DNA from: Maratus speciosus
Taxonomy: Eukaryota > Arthropoda > Arachnida > Araneae > Salticidae
DNA: 64,000 nt
Reading direction: 5' to 3'
NCBI GenBank assembly: GCA_963932465.1
Contig: OZ010788.1
Span: 197,534,559-197,598,558, forward strand
Part shown: piece by piece, positions 49,724-59,610 of the stretch
Numbering within the stretch: the stretch's first letter is position 1
How the letters are laid out: every line of letters begins with the position of its first letter
Translations under genes and position numbers: made by a program
The notes under the pieces: model-generated
What the model was told of the DNA's origin: nothing
What the model saw: the letters and a program-made list of their open reading frames with translations, nothing else
Database searches by the model: none

Positions 49724-49968
49724 CAGTGGCGTGGCGTGAAAAATTTCGGTGGTCATCGCAATTATTTAAGTTTGTGGTGAAAAATTATTAACTCTAAAAT
49801 TCAATGGTTGAATGTTCAAAAAAGAAACTTTAAATCTTACCTTCACTTATACATGAACTCCAAATGTTCTTCTAAAACTGGATCGTAGAGTTTTAAAAGC
49901 TTATTAAGAGTTTTAAAATATTGCTTGGTCATCGCTGCATCCAGCGATGACCGGACGCCACGCCACTG
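49724..49968. mobile_element. hAT-type MITE, 245 bp, in copy 2
   Basis: Identical placement and the same CTGGAGGT duplication as the MITE at 17273-17517. Here the first base is the canonical C of CAGTGGCGTGGCG, which shows that the T in copy 1 is a later mutation. Confidence 0.9.
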
Positions 49969-51324
49969 CTGGAGGTCCACAGAAGTTGTTAGAAAAAAAA
50001 GCTATTGAATCAGGTCTTTTTTAAAGGTGCGATAATAGGGGGCCCGAAAGGGGCCAACTGATAGTTGAGAGTAGGGCCCTGAGATAAAAACATATTAAAA
50101 GGTTCTATTACTTAGCACTTTAGATTTTGAATTAGTCAAAATTACGCATAGGGTATGAATTAATCATTTGAATTAAACTTTAAAGAAATGCGCCAAAAAT
50201 GGGGGGAAATGCTTGAAAAAGGGCCCTAGTTCTCCAATAAATATATGAGGGTGTTAACTCGGTGAGAGGAGACCAAGACTCAATTATAAAGTTATGCATT
50301 GAGAGGGTGACACAATTAGGGGGTGAAAAATGCATGGCGATCGAAAAGTTCAAGGGGCTCGGGGCCGGGCCCTGGGAAGCCAGGGCCTTAACTGGAATGT
50401 AGGAACGGTGAAATAATTAAATGGATAAAGTTTCCCCAAAATAAAGATCGAATTAAAAGGGGCAATTTATTAACAATTTAGGACACAAAAACTTCAAGGG
50501 GTCCTGTACTAGGTCCCAGGACACAAAGGTCTTATCAGGAATGTAGTTGGGTGTAAGAAAATATTTTAGTACTTTATAAGGTAGCCGCAGGATCCAAAGT
50601 ACTATGTAAACGAAAATTGCATGAGAAATTGACTATTTTTAAAGAAGATGGATGAAGGGCCCAAGAAGGCAATTAATATTCAAAATTAGTGGTAGCTGGA
50701 GTCTAAGATTTTTTTCCTTTTTTTTTTTTTTTTTTTTTGTAGTTTATGTAGTAGCTGGAGGACCCAAGAAGTTATTAGAAAAAAAGCTAGTGAAATGGAC
50801 AATTTTTAACGAAGCTATAATAGGAAACCCAAAAGAGACCAACTGATAGTTGAGAGCAAGGCTCTAAAATGAAAACATGTTAAAAGGTCCTAGTACTTAG
50901 TGCTTTAGATCTTCAATTCGGCAAAATTAATCATAGGGTTTGAAATTATCATTAGAATAAAATTTTAAAGAAATGCGCAAAAAATGGGGGGAAATGCTTT
51001 AAAAAAGGTTCCTAGGGTCCCAATAAAAATATGAGAGTGTTGGTCCGGGGGCAGGACTCCAAGAATCAACTTTAAAGTTACGCATTAAGAGGGTGACACA
51101 ATTAGGGAGGAGGAAATGCATGGCTCACAAAAAGTACTAGGGGCCCTGGACCGGAGCTTATGGCGCCAGGGTCTTACTTGGAATGTAGAATTGGGAAGCT
51201 AAGTAAATTAAAAAAAGAGCACCAAAAACGAATATTGTATTAAAAGGGGCAATTAACAATTTAGGGCCAAAAACTTCCAGAACCCTGACCAGGCCCCGGG
51301 GAGCCAGATCTTACTTGAAATGTA

Positions 51325-52856
51325 CACTGCTCAAAACAATTAAAGGATATTGCAGTTTTAGGTGGATTTTGTATCTGTTAAACTTTTTAGCTGATTGATA
51401 CATAGTCGACAGACATAGTAGGTCATATGAGAATAAATTACACATGTTTGGCAGAAAAAAAATGCATTTTATTGCGCATTTGTGTACTAAAGGAAAAAAA
51501 CACAATTTGTGCATATGAGAAAAAAAGAATAAGAAAAGGTGTTTTATTCAAAGAAAATCCTTTTCAGTAGGGGGTATGGTTTCCACGGGCGGCCAGCAAC
51601 GTTGAACACCTTTGAGGCATGGACTCAATGAAACTATTAATGACGAGTTGGGGTATTCTACCCCACTCTTCCAGAAGAGCTCTTTCCAGTTCTTGGAGAG
51701 TTTGTGGGGGTTGTTGGCGGCCAGAAACTCGTCTTCCTAGAGCGTCCCAAACGTGCTCGATTGGATTCATGTCTGGAGAACACGCTGGCCATTCCATTCG
51801 AACGATTCCTTCCTCGAAAAGGAAATCCTCCACCAGGTTTGCATGATGTGGCCTGCAGTTATCGTCCATTAAAATGAAGTTATCTCCGATTGCTGCAGCG
51901 TAAGGGACTACAATAGGTCTGAGGATATCATCCCTATATCGGCGACCAGTCAGAGCTCCATCTCGAATGATGTAGAGGTCAGTGCGCCCGTCAATGGAGA
52001 TGCCATAATACACCAACACTCCTCCACCGCCAAATCTGACACTTTCGTGCACGAACGCAGGATTATTCCTACTGCCACGGTCCCTCCAGATGAAAATACG
52101 CCTATTATCCGGATGCACAGAAAAACGGGACTCGTCAGAAAACAGAATCTTGCTCGATTCATTTCTCCTCCAGTTGACATGATCGGTTGCCCACTCCCTG
52201 CGGTCGCGACGATGCCTTGATGTTAATCTAACACATACCATCGGTCGGCGAGCATACAGACCTACAGCATGGAGCCGGTTTCGGACAGTCTGAGTTGAAA
52301 TCGTGGTGCCTGTAGCCGAGCGAAGGTTTTGTTGGAGAAGAGTAGTGTTCATAGTTCGGTGTCTCCGAGCTGTTAACGCTAAATACCGATCTTCATTGGG
52401 CGTTGTTGCCCGTCTACGACCTTGCCCTGGTCTTCGGCCTGCACATCCACTCTCCAAAAAACGGTTCCAGATCCTGGAAAAGACACTTTGTGACACCCCA
52501 ATGGCTTGCGCTACTTCGGCTTGAGTTTGGCCCCCTTCTAACCTACCAACAATTCTCAAAGCTTCTGAATCTGTCAAATGACTTCGCTGAGACATCGTAC
52601 TCATCGAAACAAAGCAATCACTGAATGCCGATCATCCTTGTCTTCATTCTCTTTTATCCAGTTGAAAGTCAAATTTCGTTCGCTGCCGCTGAAGCGACGT
52701 TTTTGACGTCGAACTCAAAATTTGCATACTCCACAGTTTGAAAACCAGAAAAATTTGCATTTGTGATTCTCTTCTTCTATTTTCGGCAAAAAAAATTTCG
52801 TTTATATCTTTATTTTATATAAAACTTCAAATATCCTTTAATTGTTTTGAGCAGTG
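51325..52856 (-). mobile_element. Complete Tc1-like transposon, 1532 bp
   Basis: Perfect terminal inverted repeats of about 26 bp starting CACTGCTCAAAACAATTAAA, flanked by TA on both sides (51323-51324 and 52857-52858). The empty site is preserved in hAT copy 1 near 18873 as a single TA. It holds one intact transposase gene on the - strand and little else. Perfect termini, an intact gene and absence from the sister hAT copy all indicate a recent insertion and possible autonomy. Its base composition is visibly richer in G+C than the surroundings. Confidence 0.97.
51564..52604 (-). CDS. Tc1-family DD34E transposase, intact
   Basis: 346 codons, the usual length for Tc1 transposases, catalysing cut-and-paste transposition into TA sites in the nucleus. 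Residues ~8-60 form the first helix-turn-helix ('GGQTQAEVAQAIGVSQSVFS'). It is followed by a GRPR-type basic stretch ('GRRPGQGRRRAT', ~56-67), then a second helix-turn-helix ('TTISTQTVRNRLHAVGL', ~94-112) that together bind the inverted repeats. The catalytic triad is visible: Asp in 'LFSDESRFS' (~157), Asp in 'LMDDNCRPH' (~248), and Glu in 'SPDMNPIEHVWD', with 34 residues between the last two. I used the upstream of two close methionines; a start at the fourth codon is equally possible. No stops or frameshifts. It is the only full-length transposase in the window. Confidence 0.97.
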   Translation of the reverse strand: MSTMSQRSHLTDSEALRIVGRLEGGQTQAEVAQAIGVSQSVFSRIWNRFLESGCAGRRPGQGRRRATTPNEDRYLALTARRHRTMNTTLLQQNLRSATGTTISTQTVRNRLHAVGLYARRPMVCVRLTSRHRRDRREWATDHVNWRRNESSKILFSDESRFSVHPDNRRIFIWRDRGSRNNPAFVHESVRFGGGGVLVYYGISIDGRTDLYIIRDGALTGRRYRDDILRPIVVPYAAAIGDNFILMDDNCRPHHANLVEDFLFEEGIVRMEWPACSPDMNPIEHVWDALGRRVSGRQQPPQTLQELERALLEEWGRIPQLVINSFIESMPQRCSTLLAARGNHTPY

Positions 52857-53610
52857 TAGAATGGGGGATAACTAAATGAAGAAAGGACCCCAAAAACGAA
52901 GAAGATCGGATAAAAAGGAGGCAAATTATGAAAAATTTGAAAGGCCGGGGGGACACCCGTGTCTTAAAAAATAAAAAATCTTATCCTCAGGTGCATCAGA
53001 AAATGGCTTAGACTATCCTTACCCAAATTTTCAAACATCTAGATTAGGCGGTATTACAGGCGGTAGATTTTGCTAGCCATCGCACACACAGAGCGAAACT
53101 GTATTTTATTAGTATAAATAATCAGTAACAGAGTAAAAATACATTTAAAATATCAGCTTTATGAAAGTTGCAGACCAAGTGTGGGGGGGGGCCCCCAAAA
53201 TTAGGGGCCCCAGGTTGGTGGCTCATGATTTAATCGGGCCCTCAATCTGCATAATTAAGTCGTCATAGAATGACTTTAACAGGTTTCGTTTCGGATCAGA
53301 CCCAAGTTTCCTTTGAATCCCACTTCATTCCTCCACAACCAACTCCCCAACGAGCTTAGTCCTGATAATAAATAACGGAAAAATAATAAGGGAAAGCTAA
53401 AACATTTCTGGTAGTAGCAAATGATAGAAAATAATTTTATTTATTACATTAAAATGATGTGATATTAACTGAAAAATTAAAAAAGAAGACCAAGAAAATC
53501 GTTTTATCAAAATGTCATATTTCTCTTCAAACTCAAAAGAAGATTTGGGGGCCCTTGTAATGCGGGGCCCCTCGCGATTGCGACCCCTTAAATCCGCCCC
53601 TGTCCCAAGC

Positions 53611-54074
53611 ACTGCCATAACACACAAGAGACATTTTTGAAATTTTTTTATTAAAATATGTGATGTACTTAAACAAACAAAAAAGCACAGTTTAAGGTCA
53701 CAAAAAATTGAAAGCCATATCAATAATTCTTTCCCTAAAAAAAGGAAAAATAATAAGCGTGTGTATAACATAAACGGATTAATACATATTAACAAATCTC
53801 TTTTAAATATATATTTACATATATTTAAAAAAATACAAATATAGATAATAAAGTGTTAATATTAATGATTTCAATAGTAACACTAATATTTTTGAAACCA
53901 AGATTGTCTTTAAGCTTTGAATCAGCTTATTAGAAATGATAGTAAGAGACTTTTCAAATATATAAAAAACAAACTTTTAATCGCATACAGATATAAATTT
54001 TCTTGAAACTCATTTTGTACACAATTAGACAGAGTTTATATTTGAAAAGAAGGGTAGTAAATTAATTTTCAGCG
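53611..54074 (-). other. 3' UTR of the - strand host gene
   Basis: AT-rich sequence after the stop of the exon at 54075-54317. On the - strand AATAAA occurs at 53652-53647, about 37 bases before the hAT target duplication (53603-53610). hAT copy 2 therefore landed at or just beyond the expected cleavage site and probably did not destroy the transcript end. Confidence 0.5.
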
Positions 54075-54317
54075 CTAATGAATGTTCAAATTTATTACAA
54101 ACACTCGATCTGCATTTTGAAATTCAGCAAATCTATCATGAATAATGGGAGGGTCATTAGGCAGAGGTCCAACTATCGGTGCCAAAAACTGATGTGCGTT
54201 GTCTTTGACAGCATCTAAATACATGACAAGACCATTAACGTGAACATCAGGTCTCATTTGTGGATCACTACCACACTTCATACATAAGGGTCCTTCTCGA
54301 ATTTCTCTTCCACTTGC
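54075..54317 (-). CDS. Terminal exon of an unidentified conserved-looking protein
   Basis: On the - strand the acceptor 'tttattttag' precedes an 80-codon open exon in phase 0 that ends in TAG. It starts 'ASGREIREGPLCMKCG', with a CxxC pair, continues through 'VHVNGLVMYLDAVKDNAHQF' and 'PIVGPLPNDPPII', and ends 'RVFVINLNIH'. The composition is clearly coding: balanced charge and a Pro/Gly-rich turn region, unlike the AT-driven frames around it. I do not recognise the family. Upstream exons would lie at higher coordinates, beyond the repeats at 54500-64000, and none was identified. With a good acceptor, an intact frame and a plausible 3' UTR, this is likely a real host gene. Confidence 0.7.
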   Translation of the reverse strand, partial: ASGREIREGPLCMKCGSDPQMRPDVHVNGLVMYLDAVKDNAHQFLAPIVGPLPNDPPIIHDRFAEFQNADRVFVINLNIH

Positions 54318-54510
54318 CTAAAATAAACAAACAAAAAAAAATAACAATAATGTTAAAAAATTCAGAAATGAAATGCAATTAAGACAAACATTGAAGAGAT
54401 TAGATAATGAGAAATGCAGGGTAATGCAAAATAACTAAAAATGCCTAAAATAATTTTTATCTCAGACATATATTGATGAAATCTTATGACAAAAAATTCT
54501 GAGTGAAAAA

Positions 54511-54579
54511 CATCCAGGTCCGGAGTCGAACACAGGGCCTATGACTTAATATGTCAATCCTACTGAGCTATCCTGGATG
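54511..54579 (-). repeat. tRNA-derived SINE head (A and B boxes)
   Basis: On the - strand it reads like a decayed tRNA gene: 'ATCCAGG' at the start can pair with 'CCTGGAT' at the end, TAGCTCAGTAGG is a good A box, and GTTCGACTCC a good B box. The T-arm stem does not pair, and an A/T-rich body follows, so a tRNA-derived SINE is more likely than a working tRNA. A second, inverted partial copy is at 54735-54790. Confidence 0.55.
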
Positions 54580-54734
54580 ACTCCAGCTGACATGATTCAC
54601 CTGAACAATCTGTTGCCAATAACATCTAATCTGCAATACCACACAGTTCAATAGACAAAACCTTTGACCAAGGAGCTACATTAACAATAAATAAGTAAAT
54701 GAAGTTATTTTTATCTCAATTATGCATTGTTGGG

Positions 54735-54790
54735 GTTGTTTGAGCGAATCATGTTGGCCAGAGTCATCCAGGATAGCTCAATTTATAGAG
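54735..54790 (+). repeat. Second SINE head, inverted relative to the first
   Basis: 'gagtcatccaggatagctca' matches the - strand of 54560-54585, and the preceding 'gaatcatgtt' matches further upstream. It has lost the B box. The two heads face each other about 150 bp apart. Confidence 0.5.
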
Positions 54791-55089
54791 TTTTGTTTGT
54801 TATGGATGCTATAATAATCTTTTGCACAAGAGGGCTAAATAAGATCAGGACCTCTGTTTAAGGTGCAATTGGACTAATGTGTACATTATTAAAGAGGATT
54901 CCATAAAAATGTAACATAAAAAAATACCTTAATGCCAATTTCTATTTTTTCCCCCTTTGGTTAAAAAAATATGCTTTTGAACTTAAATGAATCATTTTGG
55001 CACACTAATGTATAATAAGCCGAAGTTTAAATATGGTGCTTTGTTACTTCTTTTGAATTTGGTAAATAAGATACAGTTGCATTTAGGCC

Positions 55090-55350
55090 TGAGCCTTAAA
55101 TTGATTTAAAGCTTACATTGGAAATCCGATTTAAGCTAACATTGGAAATTGCAATTTAGCCAATGTCTTAAATCGCGATTTAGCCATTGTCGTACATCGC
55201 GATTTAAAGCTAACATCGGAAATGCGATTTAACCGTCAGTCTTAAACATTCATTTAAAGATAACATCAGAAAAAAGTATTTATCTATTGGCTTTAAATCG
55301 ATTTAAAACAAAATACTAATTCAGAAGTAACATCAAAAGACTGACTTATC
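55090..55350 (+). repeat. Short tandem array with 'aaatcgcgattta' motifs
   Basis: Around six diverged units of 40-50 bp contain 'cttaaatcgcgatttaaagctaacatcggaaat' variants. The core 'aaatcgcgattt' is a near-perfect palindrome. No coding sequence. Confidence 0.75.
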
Positions 55351-55369
55351 TACATTGATGTATCAGCAT

Positions 55370-55862
55370 GCATGAATTTCAGTTTATATGCTAATGCAAT
55401 CTTTTGATGAAAAATTAAGTTTTCACATATTTGAGTAATATTTTAATATGTATTTTTTATTTTGTGTTATTCTGTAATTAATTAAAATACTTTAAAGTAG
55501 AATCCTGCATCAAGATTTTTTTTTTTTTTTCTGATATTGATTGAAAAAAAAAAAAAAAAAAAAAGAATGAAGCTTCATGTTTAAAATCCAAATTCATTGA
55601 ATTTCAGTTTATATTTTGATGTTTTCTTTTAATAAAAAACTCATTTCACATGTTTGGGTAATATTTTAATATAATTTTTTTTTATTTTCTATTATTCTTT
55701 AATCAATTAAAATATTCTAAAATAGTTATGCATAGAGTTTGACATCCAATTTCAATGCCAGCTATGTGGATTGAGTATCTTGCTGAAATTGATTCACTAG
55801 TTATGTGTGGAAAAAAAAAAAAAAAAGCCTTAAGGTTAAAATCCTAATTTATATATTCCTTG
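55370..55862 (+). repeat. ~235 bp direct repeats, continuing beyond the Copia insertion
   Basis: Units share 'gaatttcagtttata', 'ttttgatgaaaaa', 'tttcacat.tttg.gtaatattttaatat' and 'aattaaaatactt'. They start near 55375 and 55595, and a third starts near 55840. The third continues at 61361-61520 on the other side of the Copia element. Poly(T) and poly(A) runs occur at 55516-55561 and 55810-55826. Confidence 0.7.
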
Positions 55863-56131
55863 TGTTGTTCTTTCACTAATATTAATTATCACTAAATCTG
55901 TGGATGTTGACAGAACAAACAGTTTATTAAACGAAAACACTGCACAAACACAAAACAATTAATTTAAAGATAAATTTCTCGCACAGATTACTTTTTCATA
56001 ACAACTTCACACAGAGTAAGTTTTTACGTCTACACTTCTATCGTTCGCACGCAGACTGAGTGTGTCGGGTGAAAAGACTGGCAGTGTGCAGGTAATGCGC
56101 ATAAAAAAATGTTCGCTCGCCTCTAAACACA
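55863..56131 (-). repeat. Copia 3' LTR
   Basis: Direct repeat of 61090-61360. Internal landmarks are 'cagactgagtgtgtcgggtg' and 'gttcgctcgcctctaaacac' on the + strand. TG...CA ends. Confidence 0.88.
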
Positions 56132-56246
56132 AACACACCCCTCCTGCGAGATATATATATTTTTTTCTCTTTAAACAATTCCAAAAAAACACATATACAT
56201 ATACATATAAAAATTACACACAAATTACATACAATAATTACACATA

Positions 56247-57590
56247 TCATGATAGTGAAATACTTTCCATAGGATATAACAACTTATCCTCATTTACACC
56301 TTTAGTAAGGAAATCAGAAATAATACATTCACCTTGAACATATTCCAATGAAATAATATCTTCTGACAATAAATCCCTGACAAAATGAAATCTTAAGTTC
56401 ATGTGTCTAGATTTATTTGAGGATTTTGTACATTTAATCCATTGTATTGCTGCTTGGCTATCAGTGCTTAAAATTATGGCATCTTTTATAAATTGGTTAC
56501 AATTTAACTCAGACAATAAGTTTACAGTCCATATTACAGTAAACTCTGTCTAAGGCGGAATCGGTCGGGACTGAGAAAATATTCCGTGGTAGACAATATT
56601 CCGGCTTATGCAAAATATCATAATTTATTGGAATGAAGCATGCGTCAGTCGAATAGCGTTTTATGTTTTCGATAAAAATATTGGACCTTGAGTTATAATG
56701 AATTGCTCGCGATCTTTCATTCGATCTTTCATCGCGATCTTTCATTGGTTGTCCTGGCTCGAAAATCTGCCGAAAACTGAAATTCTGGAAGATCCTTTGT
56801 CTTTATAAATAAATGAGAAACGCTATTAAATTTCTTAGTACCACTGTAATACCTACAAATTTGAAGTTTACACACAAAAAAATAATAATAACTTCGGAAA
56901 TGAGACAGAAGGTCATCACTTTGAATTTGAGTACAACCTTAAAGCATAATATATTGTAGACAATACATATTTTCATAAATGTGCACTCAACTAGTAATAA
57001 TAACTTTTAAATGCATATTTAAATAGGAAAAAATGGCATAAGCAAGAATTCCTTAAAATTTAAACAGTTTCTGTTCTTTTGAATTAACTTTTTTAAAGTA
57101 TTACGGAATTTAATTTCTATGCTCGAGATTGAGTATTAGACGTATATATATCAATTTTAAAGTTTCATAAACAAAATGCCTTTAATTTTTAAAATATCCT
57201 ATTTTCCGCCTTATGCAAAATTTTGGTTTCGGTGGGACCTTAAACTCCTTTCCGTTTCCGCGTTAGGCAGATTCCGGCTTATGCAAGAAGAATTAATGTT
57301 ATTTTCTATGGGTTCGCCAGGACTTTAAAAATTTTCCGAAGTAGACAGATTTCCGGCTTACACAGAGTCCGCCTTAGGCAGAATTTACTGTATATCCTTA
57401 CAAATTTCTGAAATAGAAAATAATTCTGCTTCACATGTAGAAAGACTAACGCTTTTTTGTTTACGACATTTCCAAGATACTAATGACTTTCCTAACAATA
57501 CAACTCCCCCTGAAAAAAAGACCTTCCATTTTCTCCATTTCCCCAACTAGTATCTGAACTACTATTTAAATACCCAAATTCGTTGCTCTA
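56247..57590 (-). pseudogene. Copia RNase H, interrupted by a MITE
   Basis: The upstream part (about 57590-57391) carries the Copia RNase H signatures 'DTSWG' and, after frameshifts, 'STCEAELFS'. The downstream part (56536-56247) carries 'LSTDSQAAIQW' and ends '...DFLTKG'. A stop and at least two frame changes precede the MITE at 56537-57390. The flanking coding text stays in one frame across the MITE once it and one TA are ignored, so the MITE arrived in a sequence that was still recognisably coding. RNase H removes the RNA strand during reverse transcription. Confidence 0.82.
56537..57390. mobile_element. pogo/Tc1-like MITE inside Copia, 854 bp
   Basis: Ends CAGTAAACTCTGTCTAAGGC and the inverse GCCTTAGGCAGAATTTACTG, with TA on both sides (56535-56536 and 57391-57392). 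Subterminal 'ttccggcttatgcaa' repeats are present on both sides. It is similar in style to 21970-23134, but the terminal sequence differs. No coding sequence. Confidence 0.85.
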
Positions 57591-58594
57591 AAATAATTTT
57601 TTGTCTTTTGTACCTTTTAAATACCTTAATACTCTTTTAGCCAAAATGCAATGTCTTTTCTCTGGTTTGTGATTAAATTGAGACAAATAAGTTGTGACAA
57701 ATGATATATCAGGACGTGTTCTATTGGCTAAATATAAAAATTCACCAATAATTTCCTGATACATAGTTCTGTCAAACAATTCATTTGTTGGAGGAAAACT
57801 TTTATCTTCACCTTTAACAATAGGTGTTTTCACAGATTTACAGTTTTCTAAATTATGTTTTACCAACAATGATTCAATATATTCAACTTGTGACAAACTT
57901 ATACCTTTTTCATTTTTTTCAACTTCTATATCTAAAAATTTTGAATTCTTATTTTCGTACAATTCAAATACATTTTTAATTTTAGAAATAATATTTTCAT
58001 ACATTGTTTGATTATTACAAAAGATAGCTAAATCATCCACATACATACATAATATAAAAATGTTATTTTCAACTTTAATGAATACACAGTTATCAGAAGC
58101 TAAGTGATTTAATCCAATATTACAGAGTTCCTCTTTTATTTTTAAATACCAATTTCTACCCGATTGGGGTAATCCATAAATATTCTTTTTCAGTTTACAA
58201 ACTGTATTAACCCCTATCAGTTTTTCATAGCCAGGTGGTGGTGACATATATAAAGTTTCTTCCAAATCACTGTATAAATATGCTGTTTTTACATCAAAAA
58301 ACTTAACAATCAAATTTAATTTAGCTGCAAGTGCAATTAGTAATCTAAATGACTCAATATTTACAACAGGTGAATACAATTCAGTATAATCTTTGTTTTT
58401 AATTGATTAAATCCAGCAGCCACTAATCTAGCTTTATATTTTATTTCCTTATTGTCACCCTCCTTTAAAGCATAGACCCATTTACTTTTAATTAATTTTG
58501 TTTTTTCTGGCATATCAACGATTTCCCAAACATTATGCTTAATTAAAGAATTCAATTCATTTTTCATAGCTATTTCCCAATCATGTGAATTCAC
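57588..58594 (-). pseudogene. Copia reverse transcriptase, one frameshift
   Basis: The N-terminal part (58594-58361) has 'WEIAMKNELNSL' and 'KSKWVYALK' with 'KARLVAAGF'. The main part (58379-57588, 263 codons) has 'FDVKTAYLYSDLEE', 'GLPQSGRNWY' and the catalytic 'YVDD', then 'RPDISFVTTYLSQF'. These are the RVT_2 family blocks in order. A frameshift around 58385 separates the two parts, where '...GFNQLK' passes into another frame. The catalytic aspartates are still present. It copies element RNA into DNA when active. Confidence 0.93.
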
Positions 58595-58890
58595 AATATT
58601 TATTGCCTCTAAATAATTACTCCGGACATTATCCTTTAAATTAGCTGACAGCTGACGAATATTTACTTTTCAATCTTTCTGACCTTCGAACTTCAATCAT
58701 ATTTTCACTTCGGTCTTTTATTTTGTTATTCCGATTCCTTTTTCCCATGCCTTCATGTCTAGCCGGAGACAAATTATATTCTGTTAATGGGGTTGCGCAA
58801 TTGTTTTTTATTTCGCTTGTGTCAGAAATTTCTAAATTGAGAGATTTATTCTTTTGATTTTCATGAATTTCATTCTCTTCTAGAAAATTT

Positions 58891-59610
58891 TTATTTATTA
58901 GCGGTTTCAATATCCCAACACTCCGAAAATTTACTTAATCCAAAATATTTACTTCCCTTTATAGTTTCATTGAACTTAACAGAACGTTCCTCAATCACTT
59001 TCTTATTTTTTACATCATAAATACGATATCCCTTCCTATCTCTAGCATATCCTAACATAATTCCACTTCTTCCTGGTACATCGAATTTATTTCTCATTGT
59101 TTTAGGAATATGAAAATAAGCTAAACAACCAAATTTTCTTACATAATTTAATTTGGGCTTTTTACCTGTCCAAATATCTAAGGGGATTTTTTTTTTTTCC
59201 TTTACGCGGTGTTATATTAGACACCTGTGTACTACAATTGATAGCTTCTGCCCAGAATTTGATGGGAAGTTCACTTTCATATAATAAAGACCTAGCCCTT
59301 TCTAATAGAACTCTATTCGCTCTTTCAGCCTTTCCATTGCTTTCGCTGTTATATGGGACAGTTTTTTCATGAAAAATACCTGAATTAGCAAGATAATTGT
59401 CAAATTCCGTATTTACAAATTTGAGCCCATTGTCACTTCTCACTTTTTTAATTCTTTTACCCATAAGATTTTCATATTTAGCTTTAAATTTATAAAATAC
59501 ATCAAATACTTCATTTTTACTTTTGAGGAAATAAGTAAAATAACATTCCAGAAAAATCATCCACTAGTATCATAAAATATTTTGCCCCACCAAGTGATTC
59601 AGGTTGTATC
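58891..59610 (-). pseudogene. Copia integrase core, two frameshifts
   Basis: The catalytic core reads 'HLDLCGP' (first Asp, at the end of the upstream frame), 'VRSDNG' (second Asp) and 'NGKAERANR' (Glu), with 35 residues between the last two, as expected for D,D35E integrases. 'IKFWAEAINC' and 'FGCLAYFHIPK' follow, both typical of Copia integrases, and then 'RSGIMLGYARDRKGYRIYD'. One extra base near 59613 and another frame change near 59545 break the frame. The linker to reverse transcriptase (58641-58910) is charged and low in conservation. Confidence 0.9.

Larger units (their letters stand above)
49245..52955 (+). repeat. ~780 bp tandem repeat inside hAT copy 2, interrupted by Tc1
   Basis: Duplicate of the array at 16795-18960. 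The Tc1 element sits in its last unit at the sequence 'gaaatgta^gaatggg', which is uninterrupted in copy 1. Confidence 0.82.
47357..53118 (-). mobile_element. Helitron nested in hAT copy 2
   Basis: The same element as at 14907-19130, with identical boundaries (CTAG^T on the - strand at the left; TTATACTAATAAAATAC-type start at the right). Its length without the Tc1 insertion is within a few bases of copy 1. Confidence 0.72.
45330..53602. mobile_element. hAT-type element, copy 2, 8273 bp including a Tc1 insertion
   Basis: Same termini as copy 1 (CAGGGGCGGATTTA and inverse) with its own exact 8 bp target duplication TCCCAAGC (45322-45329 and 53603-53610). After subtracting the Tc1 element and its TA, its length is 6739 bp against 6744 bp. 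It contains the same tandem repeats, Helitron and MITE in the same places. Different flanks with a fresh target duplication prove transposition rather than segmental duplication. No hAT transposase is encoded. Confidence 0.93.

Noticed and set aside
12880..53602. Segmental duplication as the explanation for the two 6.7 kb copies
   Set aside because: The similarity stops exactly at the terminal inverted repeats, and each copy has its own 8 bp target duplication.
54511..54579. Functional tRNA gene
   Set aside because: The A and B boxes are good, but the T stem does not pair, and the sequence continues as a SINE-like body with a second decayed copy nearby.
56007..56337. Frames across the Copia 3' LTR edge
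   Set aside because: They overlap each other on both strands across the LTR and purine tract; the real coding text is the RNase H remnant upstream.
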